From: Synergistaceae bacterium | GTDB lineage: Bacteria > Synergistota > Synergistia > Synergistales > Aminithiophilaceae | NCBI GenBank assembly: GCA_016756725.1 | Contig: JAESII010000004.1 | Location: 496,001-560,000 of the forward strand | Reading direction: 5' to 3' | DNA: 64,000 nt | Shown here: positions 1 through 8,694 of the stretch, piece by piece | Numbering within the stretch: position 1 is the stretch's first letter | Layout of the letters: each line of letters starts with the position of its first letter | The notes under the pieces: model-generated | Told to the model about the DNA's origin: nothing | The model's input: only the letters and a program-made list of their open reading frames with translations | Database searches by the model: none | Position numbers and translations under genes: made by a program

Positions 1-942
1 GCCTGCGGCGACCTCCCCGCTTCGCCGGGCATGACGCTGGTGAAGATGATGGAGGCCGCCGGCAAGGGCGATCTCAAGAGCCTCTTCATCATGGGCGAGA
101 ACCCCATGGTCACCGACCCCGACACGAACCACGTCCGCCATGCCCTGGAAAACCTCGACTTCCTCGTCGTCCAGGACATCTTCCTCACCGAAACGGCCCA
201 GATGGCCGATGTCGTCCTTCCCGCCGCCTGCTGGGCCGAGAAGGAAGGGACCTACACCAACACGACCCGTACGGTCCTTCGCGTCCGCAAGGCCGTCGAG
301 GCTCCCGGCGAGGCCCGGGCCGACTGGGAGATTCTCAACGACCTGGCCCGTTCCTTCGGCGCCGCCTGGGATTTCAGGAGCGCCTCCGATGTCTTCGACG
401 CCATCGCCGCCTGCACGCCCAGCTACGGCGGCCTCAGCCACAGGCGCCTCGATGAAGGCCCCCTTGCCTGGCCCTGTCCCACGGCCGACCATCCGGGAAC
501 GCCCAATCTTCACGTGGGCAAGTTCGCCCGCCCCAACGGGAAGGCGACCTTCGCCCCCCGGGAGTGGCAGAAGCCTCACGAGTGGCCCGATGAGCAGTTC
601 CCCTTCCTGGCCACGACGGGCCGGATCCTCTACCACTACCATTCGGGCAGCATGAGCCGCCGCAGCGCCCCCGGCGAATTCGTCAGGGAGCTCTTCATCG
701 AGATCAACCCGGCTGATGCTCAGGCTCTCCATGTCGACGAGGGCATGATGCTCCGCGTCACCTCCCGCAGGGGCACTGTCTCGGGGAAGGCCAAGATCAC
801 CGACCGGGTCCCGCCCAAGATGATCTTCCTGCCCTTCCACTTCGCCGAGGCGGGAGCCAACCTGCTCACGGCAGCCGTCGTCGATCCCGATTCGGAGACG
901 CCGGCCTACAAGATCAGCGCCGTCAAGGTCGAGAAGGCCTAG
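1..942 (+). CDS. fdhA: Formate dehydrogenase alpha (molybdopterin) subunit, C-terminal part
   Basis: The reading frame is open from the first base, so the gene is cut by the window edge and about 313 C-terminal residues are visible. FIMGENPMVTDPD, FLTETAQMADVVLPAACWAEKEGTYTN-like and LPFHF segments are typical of the bis-molybdopterin-guanine-dinucleotide binding parts of the DMSO reductase/formate dehydrogenase family, ending in the molydopterin dinucleotide-binding beta-barrel (roughly the last 120 residues). It would oxidise formate or reduce CO2. The following formate channel, mobA and the opposite-strand fdhD support formate over other substrates. The selenocysteine/cysteine active-site residue lies upstream of the window and cannot be judged. 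Confidence 0.85.
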   Translation, partial: ACGDLPASPGMTLVKMMEAAGKGDLKSLFIMGENPMVTDPDTNHVRHALENLDFLVVQDIFLTETAQMADVVLPAACWAEKEGTYTNTTRTVLRVRKAVEAPGEARADWEILNDLARSFGAAWDFRSASDVFDAIAACTPSYGGLSHRRLDEGPLAWPCPTADHPGTPNLHVGKFARPNGKATFAPREWQKPHEWPDEQFPFLATTGRILYHYHSGSMSRRSAPGEFVRELFIEINPADAQALHVDEGMMLRVTSRRGTVSGKAKITDRVPPKMIFLPFHFAEAGANLLTAAVVDPDSETPAYKISAVKVEKA

Positions 943-962
943 AAAGGGATTCCATCGATTTC

Positions 963-996
963 GGGGGAACGGGAAGGGTTTCTTTCCCGTTTCCCC
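963..996 (+). terminator. Intercistronic hairpin after the formate dehydrogenase gene
   Basis: GGGGAACGGGAA (964-975) can pair with TTCCCGTT(T)CCCC (984-996) with one bulged base. There is no clear U-tract, so it may act as an mRNA 3' stabiliser or partial terminator between the dehydrogenase and the FNT channel. Confidence 0.4.
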
Positions 997-1044
997 GCCG
1001 GTGAAAACGGAAGAAACTCACATTCTGAGAGGAGGATTCACCCC

Positions 1045-1872
1045 ATGAACTTCAAGTCGCCCCTCGACATCGCCAAGGGCGCCTGTGCGGCTGCCAAGGC
1101 CAAAAGCAATTGGGATGTCCAGCAGATGCTCATCCTCGGCATCCTGGCCGGGGCCTACATCGCCTTCGGCGGCTTCCTCATGACCGTCGTCACCCAGGAC
1201 CTGGCCAAGTTCGCCGGCGTCGGCGTCAGCAAATTCCTGGGAGGTGCCGTCTTCTCCGTGGGCCTCATGCTCGTCGTCATCGCCGGCGGCGAGCTCTTCA
1301 CGGGCAACTGCATGATGCCCCTGGGAACCTTCGCCGGCTGCGTCCCCTTCAGCGGCGTCGCCCGCAACTGGTTCTGGGTCTACATCGCCAACTTCCTCGG
1401 CTCCGTCCTCGTCGCCTTCCTCATCTACCAGTCCGGGCTCTGGAAGGGCGCCGTCGGCGTCAACGCCCTCAATATCGCCGCTGCAAAGACGAGCATCCCC
1501 ATCGGCGAGGCCTTCTTCCGCGGCATCCTCTGCAACTGGCTCGTCGTCCTCGCCGTCTGGATGAGCATGGCCGCCATGGACATCGTCGGCAAGATCTTCG
1601 CCATCTTCTTCCCCATCATGGCCTTCGTCGCCTCCGGCTTCGAACACAGCATCGCCAACATGTACATGATCGCCGTCGGCATCTTCATCAAGGGCGACGC
1701 AGCCTTCACGGCCGCCTCGGGCATTCCCGCCGAGAAGCTTTCCACCGTGACCGTGGGCGGTTTCTTCCACAACCTCATCCCCGTCACCCTGGGCAACATG
1801 GTGGGGGGCATCCTCTTCGTGGCCATCTTCTACTTCCTCGTCTTCCGGTCCAAGCTGGAGGACGTGAAGTAG
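1045..1872 (+). CDS. focA: Formate/nitrite transporter (FNT) family channel
   Basis: 275-residue polytopic inner-membrane protein with about six hydrophobic segments. AGGxLFTGN-type (GGELFTGNCMM) and NWFWVYIANFLGS / LCNWLVVLAVW motifs are characteristic of FNT pentameric channels (FocA/FdhC/NirC). The N-terminus carries a short soluble helix before the first membrane segment. A GAGAGGAGG ribosome-binding site lies 8-9 bases before the ATG. It sits directly behind the formate dehydrogenase gene, so formate is the most likely substrate. Nitrite or hydrosulfide channels of the same family cannot be excluded from sequence alone. Confidence 0.88.
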   Translation: MNFKSPLDIAKGACAAAKAKSNWDVQQMLILGILAGAYIAFGGFLMTVVTQDLAKFAGVGVSKFLGGAVFSVGLMLVVIAGGELFTGNCMMPLGTFAGCVPFSGVARNWFWVYIANFLGSVLVAFLIYQSGLWKGAVGVNALNIAAAKTSIPIGEAFFRGILCNWLVVLAVWMSMAAMDIVGKIFAIFFPIMAFVASGFEHSIANMYMIAVGIFIKGDAAFTAASGIPAEKLSTVTVGGFFHNLIPVTLGNMVGGILFVAIFYFLVFRSKLEDVK

Positions 1873-1874
1873 GT

Positions 1875-2510
1875 TTGCCATCGAAGGCCGGGAGGCTTGC
1901 CGCCTCGGCCGTCGTTCTCGGCGGCGGCCAGGGGCGGCGCATGGGAGGAAACAAGCTCTTCCTCTCCGTCGAGGGGACGTTCCTGCTGGAGCGGGTTCTC
2001 GGCCGCCTCAGCCCTCTTTTCGAGGAACTGGTCCTCGCCGTGGGACCGGATGACGAAAAGCCGCTACGGCGGCTTTTCGGCTCCCTTTTCGACCGTCTCT
2101 CCCTGGTCGTCGTCGTCGATGCCGTGCCGGGCCGGGGTCCCCTGGAGGGGCTGGCCTCGGCGTTCCGTGCCGTGACGAAGGACTGGATCTTTGCCGTCGG
2201 CTGCGACATGCCCTGGGTTCAGGAGGCCGTCGTCCGAGCCCAGTGGGGCTTCCGCGAGCCGGAAAGCCAGGTCCTCTGCGCCCGCCTCGGCGGCTATCTC
2301 GAGCCCCTTCACGCCTTCTACCGCCGCGACTGCCTGGCTGCCGTTGAGGCCGCCCTCGAAAGGGGACAGCGGCAGGTCAAGGCCTTCTACGACGACGTCA
2401 AGGTGACGGTCGTCGCCGAAGAGCGGTTCCTGGCCCTTCCCGGCTACGGCCGCTCCTTCGGAGGCCTCAACACCCCGGAAGAACTGGCTCGCTGGTTGCT
2501 GGAGCGCTAA
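1875..2510 (+). CDS. mobA: Molybdenum cofactor guanylyltransferase MobA-like
   Basis: 211 residues. The N-terminal motif VVLGGGQGRRMGGNK matches the nucleotidyltransferase signature LxGGxxxRMGxDK of MobA, and GCDMPW is the metal-binding aspartate motif. The enzyme attaches GMP to molybdopterin, giving the MGD cofactor that the upstream formate dehydrogenase needs. The frame is open far upstream inside the FNT gene, but conserved sequence begins only here. I place the start at TTG 1875, two bases after the FNT stop, with GGAGG at 1857-1861 as a somewhat distant ribosome-binding site. Translational coupling to the FNT gene is likely. Confidence 0.85.
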   Translation: MPSKAGRLAASAVVLGGGQGRRMGGNKLFLSVEGTFLLERVLGRLSPLFEELVLAVGPDDEKPLRRLFGSLFDRLSLVVVVDAVPGRGPLEGLASAFRAVTKDWIFAVGCDMPWVQEAVVRAQWGFREPESQVLCARLGGYLEPLHAFYRRDCLAAVEAALERGQRQVKAFYDDVKVTVVAEERFLALPGYGRSFGGLNTPEELARWLLER

Positions 2511-2546
2511 AAGGGCGAAGAAAACGAGCTGGAGGAGGAGCCTTCG

Positions 2547-3332
2547 TCAGGAGGTCTCCTCCTCTGTCTTTTCCCCCTTCTTTTCCAGCCCGAGCGTTTC
2601 GATGCGCAGGGCCTGACGGGGGCAGGCGGCGACACAGTCGAGACAGCCGTAGCACTCGGGAGAGACGGCGATGATTGCCCTTTTCCCGCTGGCTTTCGCC
2701 GCTTGGGCCTTGGCGATCAGCGGCTCCAGAAGCCGGTCCGGGGCGTCGCAGACGGACGTGCAGAGGCGACAGCCGACGCACTTGTCGGAATCGATCGTCA
2801 CCGGGCTCCGGGAGGTCGCCGTGGCCATGAGGCTTCCCAGCGTTCCGCCGGGACAGAGGTGGGCACAGAAGGTGCGGGGCTCGAAAAGAACGGCCGTCAC
2901 GGCTGCCAGGGCTAGCATGACCTGGCAGAAGCGGAGGAAGAGGTAGCCGTGCTGGGCGTAGGAGCCATAGGCCAGGGGCAGACCCTTGTGAACGTTGACG
3001 TACCAGACGATCCAGGCGAAGTAGCCGATCATGCCGACGAAGAAGGCCCCCTGGAGGAGCCGTCCCCTGGTGAGCCATCGCGGAAAGGGAAGAAGGCGCA
3101 GCGAGAGGCGGGACCAGAGGATGTCGATGAATCCCCCGTTGGGACAGAGCAGGCCGCACCATATTTTCCCTCTGAAGGCAGCCAGGATGCCCCCGAGGGC
3201 GATCATGAGGACGCAGAACCACCACTGTTTCAGGATGAGGACGGCAATGACGAAGGCAACCATCAGCTGGAGCTGCAGGACGGTCCGGATTCCCTTCCAG
3301 CTGCGGAGATCGATGAGGTGACGCTCTTTCAC
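2547..3332 (-). CDS. NapH/YccM-like membrane ferredoxin, 4Fe-4S
   Basis: 261 residues. Several membrane segments are interleaved with two CxxxCP motifs (WCGLLCPNGG, CAHLCPGGT), followed by two soluble 4Fe-4S motifs near the C-terminus (CVGCRLCTSVCDAP and CYGCLDCVAACPRQ). This is the layout of NapH/MauN-type polyferredoxins that move electrons between quinols and periplasmic or membrane oxidoreductases. A frame 13 codons longer exists, but GTG 3332 is preceded by AAAAGGGGGTAGG and is chosen as the start. It lies convergent to mobA and 76 bases downstream of fdhD, so it is probably co-transcribed with fdhD. An electron-transfer role for the formate dehydrogenase is an inference. Confidence 0.75.
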   Translation of the reverse strand: MKERHLIDLRSWKGIRTVLQLQLMVAFVIAVLILKQWWFCVLMIALGGILAAFRGKIWCGLLCPNGGFIDILWSRLSLRLLPFPRWLTRGRLLQGAFFVGMIGYFAWIVWYVNVHKGLPLAYGSYAQHGYLFLRFCQVMLALAAVTAVLFEPRTFCAHLCPGGTLGSLMATATSRSPVTIDSDKCVGCRLCTSVCDAPDRLLEPLIAKAQAAKASGKRAIIAVSPECYGCLDCVAACPRQALRIETLGLEKKGEKTEEETS

Positions 3333-3408
3333 GGCCCTACCCCCTTTTCTGGAATGAGAAAGGATTACCATACCAGGTAAGGGTATGTCAAGGGGGCGGG
3401 CCTTTCCT

Positions 3409-4194
3409 TCAGCCCCGACGGGCCAGCTCGGTGATCCGTTCGGGGGCGGTGTAGACGTTCATCCTTCCCTGGCGGACGAAGCCGATGAGGGTGATTCCCG
3501 CCCTTTCGGCCACGTCGACGCCCGATCCGGTCGCCGCCGAGACGCTCGCCAGCAGAGGCACCGAAGCGCCGACGGCCTTGAGGACCATGTCGGCCGGCAG
3601 TCGCCCCGACAGGGCCAGGAAGCAGTGGCGCAGATCGATGCCCTCCCGGACGGCCCAGCCGACGGCCTTGTCCAGGGCATTGTGGCGGCCGATGTCTTCG
3701 ACGCAAAAAAGCTGCTTCCCCTGGCGGTGAGCGAGGAGGGCGACGTGGGTGCTTCCGGTGCGGCGAAAGAGGGGCGCTTCGGCCAGGGCTTCGACGGCCG
3801 AAGCGACGGCGGGGAAGGGAACGGACCAGTCCACCGGCAGAGCCTCCCCGGTCCCTTCCACCTCTTTCCTTGCGACGAGTCCCGTCGAGGCCGTAGTGAT
3901 GAGGCGGTTTCGCAGGGGGATGCCGGGCCGAAAGACCCGCCTTCGCAGGGTGATCTTCCCGGGCACAGCCTCCAGGGAGGCGACGTCGTCCCGGGAGAGA
4001 ATCCTCCGTCGGCAGAAGAGGTGGCCCAGGGCCCAGAGATCCTCCTCGCCCGGCGTGAGCACGACGGTCGCTTCCTCCCGGCCGTCGACTTCGAGAACAC
4101 AGGGTTTTTCCAGGAGCAGTTCGTCCTCGGTCCGACTGGCCTCGCCGGAGGCGAAGACCCGCCAGATTGTCCTTTTTTCCAGAGCGTCCTTCAT
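3409..4194 (-). CDS. fdhD: Formate dehydrogenase accessory protein FdhD, CxxC loop lost
   Basis: 261 residues, full length for FdhD, the protein that passes sulfur from IscS to the molybdenum cofactor of formate dehydrogenase. Family landmarks are present: LCVEDIGRHNALDK-like (LFCVEDIGRHNALDKAVG), LSGRLPADMVLK, and GITLIGFVRQGRMNVY. The usual catalytic loop S-C-G-x-C-G is replaced by S103-T104-G-L-V107-A, so both conserved sulfur-carrying cysteines are absent; I checked this against the DNA at 3870-3895. A GAGAGGAG ribosome-binding site precedes ATG 4194. It may use another cysteine, act only as a cofactor chaperone, or be inactive. Confidence 0.85.
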   Translation of the reverse strand: MKDALEKRTIWRVFASGEASRTEDELLLEKPCVLEVDGREEATVVLTPGEEDLWALGHLFCRRRILSRDDVASLEAVPGKITLRRRVFRPGIPLRNRLITTASTGLVARKEVEGTGEALPVDWSVPFPAVASAVEALAEAPLFRRTGSTHVALLAHRQGKQLFCVEDIGRHNALDKAVGWAVREGIDLRHCFLALSGRLPADMVLKAVGASVPLLASVSAATGSGVDVAERAGITLIGFVRQGRMNVYTAPERITELARRG

Positions 4195-4285
4195 GGCTGT
4201 TCTCCTCTCCGACTGGTATCTTCACAGTACAGGCCAGGCAGGGTCTTTTTCCGGAGCCCGAGAAAGGGGATAAGCTTTCGTTCGG

Positions 4286-4303
4286 CTTTCATCGAGATGA
4301 AAG
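4286..4303. promoter_or_regulatory. Short palindrome in the fdhD/cupin intergenic region
   Basis: CTTTCAT-CGAG-ATGAAAG is a perfect 7-base inverted repeat overlapping an AAAGGAG (4300-4306) that may once have served the decayed cupin gene. It could be an operator for fdhD or the relic. No binding protein can be named. Confidence 0.25.
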
Positions 4304-4324
4304 GAGTAATTTCTGTAAAAAAAG

Positions 4325-4605
4325 ATGTTGCCTGTGCTGCGGCTCTGCCTTCTGCTTCTGGCGGCCTTCGGTGCCGACGGGACGGGCTTCTGTCGAACTT
4401 CTTGCCGAAAGAGCCGTCAGCTTGGACGGCAACCTCCTTCCGGCCCATCCCGAAGGGCAGCCGAAGATCACCGTCTTGCCCATCACCGTTCCTCCCGAAA
4501 CCTCTCTGCCCTCTCATCGTCATGCCGTCGTCAATGCCGTCTTCAACAGAATCCTCGGTGTGGCGGACGGAGTCAAAGTCAGAGGGCGACCGATAGCGTC
4601 GACGG
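4325..4605 (+). pseudogene. Decayed secreted cupin-domain protein
   Basis: ATG 4325 opens a signal-peptide-like stretch (MLPVLRLCLLLLAAFG) that loses its frame after about 16 codons. In the next frame, from about 4386, the sequence reads ASVELLAERAVSLDGN, then EGQPKITVLPITVPP and LPSHRHAVVNAVFN (to about 4555). That is the first half of small periplasmic cupins (xxPEGQPxxTxLxITIPPGxxLPxHxHPVxNA), including the HxH metal motif. The second half of the barrel is unrecognisable in any frame before the convergent HAD gene at 4639. The pieces indicate one frameshift near 4370-4385 plus 3' decay. Sequencing error could explain the frameshift but not the missing 3' half. Confidence 0.55.
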
Positions 4606-4638
4606 AGAACATGCCCCGGCGAAGGGACGAACCGGCCG

Positions 4639-5328
4639 TCACGTTCTCCTGGGACGGTCAAGCCAGTCGAGGAAGGCCTGGGCCGTGAAGTCCTCCATGC
4701 CCCCTTCAAATAGCAGATCGGCCCTGTAGGCGGGGTCTTCCGGGCCCGGGGCGAGGGTGGGGATGGCGACGACGGCCATGCCGGCCCTCAGGGCTGCCTC
4801 GACGCCGTGGGCCGAATCCTCGACGACAACCAGCTTCTTCGGCGCCAGGCCGAGGCGGCGGGCGGCTTCGAGGAAAATGTCCGGTTCCGGCTTCGGTTCG
4901 GCCACCTCCTCGGAAGAGACGAAGACGTCAAAAAAGGCGGCGATGCCGACGAGATCGACGATCTCCGTGATCACCTCCGGCGACGAGCCCGAGGCGATCG
5001 CCAGGGGAAGGCCCCGCTCCTTCAGGAGAGGAAGCAGGGCGGCCATCTCCGAAAAGAGGGGCGTCTTCTTCCGGGCCAGATCGAGATAGAGGCCGTTCTT
5101 GCGCTTCAGGAGGGTCGGGGCGTCGTCGGGGAGGTCGAAGGTCTCCCTGATTTCCTCCATCATCCGGGCGTTGCCGTAGCCGACGTAGCGGCGCTTCATC
5201 TCTTCCGTGAAGGTCACTCCGTAGTGGGCCATCAGAAGGCGGTCCGCCTCCATGTAGTTCGGTTCACTGTCGACGAGGGTGCCGTCAAGGTCGAAAATGA
5301 TCCCCTCGATCCTGCCTGGTCCGGTCAC
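4639..5328 (-). CDS. HAD-superfamily phosphatase, phosphoglycolate/beta-phosphoglucomutase type
   Basis: 229 residues. Motif I IIFDLDGTLVDSE at the N-terminus gives the nucleophile and acid aspartates. Motif II is AIASGSS, and motif III/IV is the EPKPEPDIFLEAARRLG plus VVEDSAHGVEAALRAGM block of subfamily IA phosphatases with a helical cap domain (about residues 20-90). The start is GTG 5328 with AAGGAGG eight bases upstream. It is likely a cytosolic sugar-phosphate phosphatase or phosphoglucomutase; the substrate cannot be read from sequence. It is monocistronic and divergent from the chemoreceptor gene. Confidence 0.8.
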   Translation of the reverse strand: MTGPGRIEGIIFDLDGTLVDSEPNYMEADRLLMAHYGVTFTEEMKRRYVGYGNARMMEEIRETFDLPDDAPTLLKRKNGLYLDLARKKTPLFSEMAALLPLLKERGLPLAIASGSSPEVITEIVDLVGIAAFFDVFVSSEEVAEPKPEPDIFLEAARRLGLAPKKLVVVEDSAHGVEAALRAGMAVVAIPTLAPGPEDPAYRADLLFEGGMEDFTAQAFLDWLDRPRRT

Positions 5329-5460
5329 AGCGTTCGCCTCCTTGGCCGATTCTGGGTCCCTTCAGGCATTCTCGCCGCAAAAGATCGGAAGGGCAAGGAC
5401 CGTCATCAGGTGAAGAAAACGGTTTCTTTGAAACGTCTTCTATTAATCGCGATGATCGAG

Positions 5461-5466
5461 TATAAT
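5461..5466 (+). promoter_or_regulatory. Consensus -10 box of the chemoreceptor gene
   Basis: A perfect TATAAT lies 34 bases before the GTG start. No good -35 hexamer sits 16-18 bases upstream: TTGAAA at 5428 is too far. AAGGAGG (5486-5492) is the ribosome-binding site. Confidence 0.45.
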
Positions 5467-5499
5467 TAACCAATCCTGCCGATACAAGGAGGCTTTTTC

Positions 5500-7581
5500 G
5501 TGCGCAGACAGCTTCTGGTCAAACTGGCTTTCCCTGTGGCCTTTCTCTCTCTCCTTTTCGTCGTCTCTCTGGCGTCGACGCTGATCATCACCCGGGCCCA
5601 GGCGCGGGACAGCATGGCCGTCAACCTCGCCGGAAGGCAGAGGATGCTGGCCCAGAAGATGACCAAAGAGGCCCTCTCCTTTGCCCTCACCGGCGAGGAC
5701 CGCTTCCGAAGTGACGCCCAGGCGACGATGAAGGCCTTCGAGGCCACCGAAGGGGCCCTCGCCTCGGGCGGCCGGGCTCCGCTGGACCTGGCGGCGGGAA
5801 CGACGGCGGAGCTGCCTTCTCCGTCGGAGGCGACGGCTGCCAAGGTGGCCGCCGAGGCGCGCCTCTTCGCCGCCCTCCGGAAGGACCTGGAGGCCTTCAT
5901 GGCCGACAGCGGCCAGGAGACCGTCCGGGCCCGCCTTCTGGCCGCGACGGCCGATCTCGTCGGGGCGGCCAACGCCGTGACCGTCCAGATCGAGGAAGAG
6001 GCACGGGGCCGGGTGGTCCTCCTCGAGAGGATCCAGGAGGTCTCTCTCGCCCTTTCGCTTCTCGTGGCCCTCCTCTGCTTCCTCTACTACCGCAAGGCCG
6101 TCCTCCGCCCCATCAGGGAGATGCTGGCCTTCACGGAGGGGGCCTCTCAGGGAGCGGACCTGACCTGGCGCCTCGCTCCCAGGGGAGAGGACGAAATCGC
6201 CCGCCTCGGCTTGAGTTTCAATCATTTCCTCGAGATGATCCGCCTCAACTTCTGGCGTTCCTCCCAGGGGACGCAGGATTTCCTCGCCTCCTTCCACGCC
6301 CTTTCCCGGGGGCTTCAGTCCTTCGAGGAGCGCTTTGCCCTCATGTCGACGGGCATCGAGAAGGGGACGAAGGCCGTCGGCGAGATCACCGGAGCCGTCC
6401 AGCAGCAGTACGCCTCCTCCGAGGAGATCGCCTCGACGGCTCAGGCCCTGGCCACGATGGCCGAAAACCTCAACGCCACCGTCTCCGAAGTGGTTCAGCA
6501 GGCCCGTGACGGCGAGACGGCCCTGGGAGTGACGGCTGAGGCCGTCGATTCCGCCAAGGGACAGGCCGCGGCCGTCTCCGAGAGGGCCCGGACCCTGGCC
6601 GGACAGGCCCAGGTCATCCACCAGGTCGTCCAGACCATTCAGGGCATCGCCGAGCAGACCAACCTTCTGGCCCTCAATGCCGCCATAGAGGCGGCCCGGG
6701 CCGGCGAGGCGGGGCGGGGTTTCGCCGTCGTCGCCGAAGAGGTCCGGACCTTGGCGGAAGAGAGCAAGCGCGCCGTCGTCCAGATCGGCGACAACCTGAC
6801 GGGCCTCATGTCCGGCGTCGACGGCACCTCCGGCGACGTTCAGTCCATGTCGCAGGAGATGGAACAGGTCGCCGCCCGCATCGCCGAAGTGGTCCGCTCC
6901 ATCGGCTCCATCCTGGAGAGGATGGAGAGCATGAACGAAGTCTCCCAGAACGTGGCAGCCAGCGCCGAGGAGCTTTCGGCCTCGTCGCAGGAGATGGCCT
7001 CCGGCGCCGAGTCGGTCTCCCGCTTCGCCACCGAGATCAACGAGGTCATCACCGAGGCGGGAGAGTCCGTAGAGACCCTGAGCGTGACGGTGACGGAACT
7101 TTCGACGACGACCAGGAAGAACGCCGCCAGCGGCGAGGCCATCCTCGATGTCCTGGCGTCGCTGAACGTGACGACCTGCGCCGAGCTGACCGAGATGGCC
7201 CGCAACGCCATCGACGCCCACGGCGCCTGGATGAGGCGCCTCAAGGCCTTCCTCGACGGGGCCCTCTGGAACAACGAGACGGACCCGACCAAGTGCCGCT
7301 TCGGCATCTTCCTCTCCACGGCCAGGCCCCCTGAGGAGACGGCCCAGGAGTGGAAGAAGATCCTCACCCTTCACGACGAACTGCACCGCCTCGGCCACGA
7401 CGTGCAGCACCGCATGGCCGAAGGACGCCAGGCCGAGGCCAGGGCCGCCTACGACAAGGCCGTCGAGACGAGCCGCAAGCTGACGACCCTCCTGGAGGAG
7501 CTGATCCGGCGCTGCGACGTCAGGGGCAAGAAGGCCTCTGACGGGGAACCGGGGCTCATGGCCCTTCCCGACAGGGCCTGA
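5500..7581 (+). CDS. Methyl-accepting chemotaxis protein, PilJ-type sensor and CZB domain
   Basis: 693 residues. It has an N-terminal membrane helix (about 10-30), then a PilJ/NarX-like helical sensor with the [17 protein letters not shown] signature (about 44-60), and a second membrane helix near 185-205. A HAMP region and a long methyl-accepting signalling domain with the hairpin-tip core [22 protein letters not shown] follow. The C-terminal 110 residues form a CZB zinc-binding domain with H574, C599 in KCRFG, and H625/H629/H633. It would signal to CheA/CheW; no che genes are in the window. CZB domains are known to bind zinc and, in some receptors, respond to hypochlorite. The ligand of the PilJ-type sensor is unknown. 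Confidence 0.88.
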   Translation: MRRQLLVKLAFPVAFLSLLFVVSLASTLIITRAQARDSMAVNLAGRQRMLAQKMTKEALSFALTGEDRFRSDAQATMKAFEATEGALASGGRAPLDLAAGTTAELPSPSEATAAKVAAEARLFAALRKDLEAFMADSGQETVRARLLAATADLVGAANAVTVQIEEEARGRVVLLERIQEVSLALSLLVALLCFLYYRKAVLRPIREMLAFTEGASQGADLTWRLAPRGEDEIARLGLSFNHFLEMIRLNFWRSSQGTQDFLASFHALSRGLQSFEERFALMSTGIEKGTKAVGEITGAVQQQYASSEEIASTAQALATMAENLNATVSEVVQQARDGETALGVTAEAVDSAKGQAAAVSERARTLAGQAQVIHQVVQTIQGIAEQTNLLALNAAIEAARAGEAGRGFAVVAEEVRTLAEESKRAVVQIGDNLTGLMSGVDGTSGDVQSMSQEMEQVAARIAEVVRSIGSILERMESMNEVSQNVAASAEELSASSQEMASGAESVSRFATEINEVITEAGESVETLSVTVTELSTTTRKNAASGEAILDVLASLNVTTCAELTEMARNAIDAHGAWMRRLKAFLDGALWNNETDPTKCRFGIFLSTARPPEETAQEWKKILTLHDELHRLGHDVQHRMAEGRQAEARAAYDKAVETSRKLTTLLEELIRRCDVRGKKASDGEPGLMALPDRA

Positions 7582-7602
7582 GGCCGACGGAGAGATCACC
7601 TG

Positions 7603-7631
7603 AAAGTCCGCCCCTCCGGGGGCGGACTTTT
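7603..7631 (+). terminator. Rho-independent terminator of the chemoreceptor gene
   Basis: AAAGTCCGCCCC-(TCC)-GGGGGCGGACTTTT forms a 10-12 bp stem with a short U run, 22 bases after the stop codon. Confidence 0.8.
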
Positions 7632-7879
7632 CCTGTCCCTCCCGGCGGTGTTAGAATAAAGAGGCAACGAATCACCCCCTTTCCGTTATGCGGCCGATCA
7701 AGGTCCCTTTTCCTTCTCTTTCCTTCTCCTGTCCTGGGCTCGTCAATCTCTTGTCGTTGACGGCCCCCCGACGCCTTGCCACCCGGTCATGAAGGGGAGA
7801 ATGGCGCCCTTTTTCGTCCTCTTTCCCCCCAAGATCGCGAAAGAAGATGGGCGGACCCGTCCGACAAGGAGGAGAAGGA

Positions 7880-8680
7880 ATGAGAGGAACGTTCCGATTC
7901 AACGACGACTACGTCTACAGGATGCCCGTGCACTTCGGAGGCCACCCCTTTTATCCCGTCCGGACCCGTTACGGCGACATGACCTGCCTGGCCGTCAGCT
8001 ATGAGACCGAGGCCGAGGCGCTGCTGCCCTTCATTCCCGAGGTCTTCGAACTGACGGAACCTCTCGTGAAGGTCCAGTACGCCAACAGCCGCGACGTGGA
8101 GTGGATGGCCGGCGGCGAATACCGTCTCGTCCAGGTCAGCGTGCCCGTCCGCTACCTCGGCAGGGAAGAGGAGATTCCCGGAGACTACGTCCTCGTCATC
8201 TGGGAGAACAAGGCCTGCCCCATCCTCGGCGGACGGGAGGAGGACGGCATGCCCAAGCTCTTTGCCGACATACCCTGCGAGCGTCACGTCGGCGGCCGCT
8301 GGCACAGTGCCGCCAGCTACGAGTCGCACCAGTTCCTCTCGCTGACCTTCGAGGAGGAGAGGCCCCTCTCTGAAGGGGAGATGGCCCAGTGGAATCAGGG
8401 AGGGCGGATCAACTACTTCGGCTGGCGCCATCTTCCCAACGTGGGTCGCGGCGGAGCGGCCCTGAGCCATGGGGTCCTCTACCCTCAGGAGATGAGGGCC
8501 CGTCAGGTTTTGGCGGGAAGGGGAGAGGTCCGGTGGCTGCGCCTCACCGAGGAACAGCATCCGCTGCAGTGGTTCATCATCGACGCTCTTGCGGCCCTTC
8601 CGGTGAAAAGCTATCGGCCGGCGGTGCTGATGCGGGGAGAGGCCAGACTCAACGTGGGAGATTCGAGGGTCTTATCCTGA
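7880..8680 (+). CDS. Acetoacetate decarboxylase family protein
   Basis: 266 residues. The block GREEDGMPKLFADI matches the ADC-family region G-R-E-x-x-G-(F/Y/M)-P-K, where the lysine forms the Schiff base with the keto acid. LVKVQYANSRDVEWMAGGEY and VPVRYLGREEEIPGDYVLVIWEN also match the family barrel. The start ATG 7880 has AAGGAGG seven bases upstream; an 11-codon longer frame is rejected. The following SDR gene starts 14 bases after the stop, and its ribosome-binding site abuts that stop, so the two form an operon. Many ADC-like proteins act on other keto acids or as lyases, so acetone formation is not assured. Confidence 0.8.
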   Translation: MRGTFRFNDDYVYRMPVHFGGHPFYPVRTRYGDMTCLAVSYETEAEALLPFIPEVFELTEPLVKVQYANSRDVEWMAGGEYRLVQVSVPVRYLGREEEIPGDYVLVIWENKACPILGGREEDGMPKLFADIPCERHVGGRWHSAASYESHQFLSLTFEEERPLSEGEMAQWNQGGRINYFGWRHLPNVGRGGAALSHGVLYPQEMRARQVLAGRGEVRWLRLTEEQHPLQWFIIDALAALPVKSYRPAVLMRGEARLNVGDSRVLS

Positions 8681-8694
8681 AGGGAGAGATCGCC

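Noticed and set aside
1110..1874. Long upstream extension of mobA
   Set aside because: This part is the FNT gene read out of frame (Arg/His/Pro-rich). Conserved MobA sequence starts only after 1875.
5428..5433. TTGAAA as -35 box of the chemoreceptor promoter
   Set aside because: The distance to TATAAT is 27 bases, too long for sigma70.
5443..7599. 718-codon minus-strand frame
   Set aside because: Antisense of the chemoreceptor. The plus strand has the promoter, ribosome-binding site and all domain motifs.
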